A stretch of DNA of 5,459 nt from CF-72 sp051006215. Lineage in GTDB: Bacteria; Chloroflexota; UBA6077; CF-72. The DNA lies in NCBI GenBank assembly GCA_051006215.1, contig JBPCIO010000321.1, positions 1 through 5,459 of the forward strand, read 5' to 3'. The notes under the pieces were generated by a model. That model ran no database searches. It was not told where the DNA came from and worked only from the letters and a program-made list of their open reading frames with translations. This document shows positions 5,393-5,459 of this stretch, piece by piece; the stretch's first letter is position 1; the number at the start of each line of letters is the position of its first letter. A program made the translations under genes and the position numbers.

Positions 5393-5459
5393 ATGATCGC
5401 GTCCACACGAGCAAAGCAGCCCTTTCGCGTGTTCCGGATCGCGGTGGTTGGAGCTGCCA
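5393..5459 (+). CDS. Start of an unidentified gene, cut by the window end
   Basis: Only 22 codons are visible: MIASTRAKQPFRVFR followed by IAVVGAA. The start is supported by AGGAG 8 bases upstream and by a promoter-like pair 36-64 bases upstream. Two readings are possible. RIAVVGAA could be the first strand of a Rossmann fold, as in Gfo/Idh/MocA oxidoreductases that often occur in sugar clusters. Alternatively, a basic head followed by a hydrophobic run could be the start of a signal peptide or membrane anchor. The visible part cannot decide. It is divergent from the surface-sugar operon, so a role in the same pathway is plausible but unproven. Confidence 0.6.
   Translation, partial: MIASTRAKQPFRVFRIAVVGAA

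Noticed and set aside
1..5459. A novel defence or other undescribed multi-gene system
   Set aside because: All complete genes belong to recognisable families (QueA-like enzyme, surface-sugar enzymes). Nothing in gene content or repeats suggests a defence island, a retroelement or a CRISPR array.

Overview
This is a GC-rich bacterial window with densely packed genes, GTG/TTG start codons in use, and third codon positions mostly G or C. It holds the tail of an IS30-type insertion element, a remnant of a short-chain dehydrogenase gene, a QueA-like gene, a three-gene cell-surface-sugar operon on the opposite strand, and the first codons of a divergent gene. The gene families suggest a high-GC actinobacterium or a member of the Chloroflexota. 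That is inferred from family resemblance; no rRNA or other phylogenetic marker is present.

Left part (1-1332, plus strand). Bases 1-123 encode the last 40 residues of an IS30-family transposase. Straight after it, in another frame, is the C-terminal end of a short-chain dehydrogenase/reductase (SDR) of the YciK type, whose upstream part is missing. The element therefore appears to have landed in, or recombined with, that gene. A few bases downstream starts a complete member of the QueA family (S-adenosylmethionine:tRNA ribosyltransferase-isomerase). It keeps the family fold signatures but differs at most of the strongly conserved QueA motifs, so its substrate is uncertain. It converges on the sugar operon, with only five bases between the two stop codons.

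Centre and right part (1338-5239, minus strand). Three tightly packed genes run right to left. The first is a membrane glycosyl-1-phosphate transferase of the WecA/WbpL family. The second is a WecC-type nucleotide-sugar dehydrogenase, starting 7 bases after the first gene's stop. The third is a membrane-anchored nucleotide-sugar 4,6-dehydratase of the WbpM/CapD/PglF class, overlapping the second gene by 8 bases. Together they fit the start of a surface polysaccharide or glycan pathway: two enzymes modify UDP-N-acetylhexosamines, and the transferase puts the first sugar phosphate onto undecaprenyl phosphate. The dehydratase is shorter than usual because the domain between the membrane segments and the catalytic domain is absent.

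Right edge (5240-5459). A 153-base divergent intergenic region carries a good sigma70-like promoter candidate pointing right and a clear ribosome binding site. It leads into a gene cut off after 22 codons. The left-reading operon has no obvious promoter in the same region.

I see no CRISPR array, tRNA, rRNA or phage module, and nothing that amounts to a new multi-gene system. The most unusual items are the divergent QueA-like protein and the compact dehydratase.
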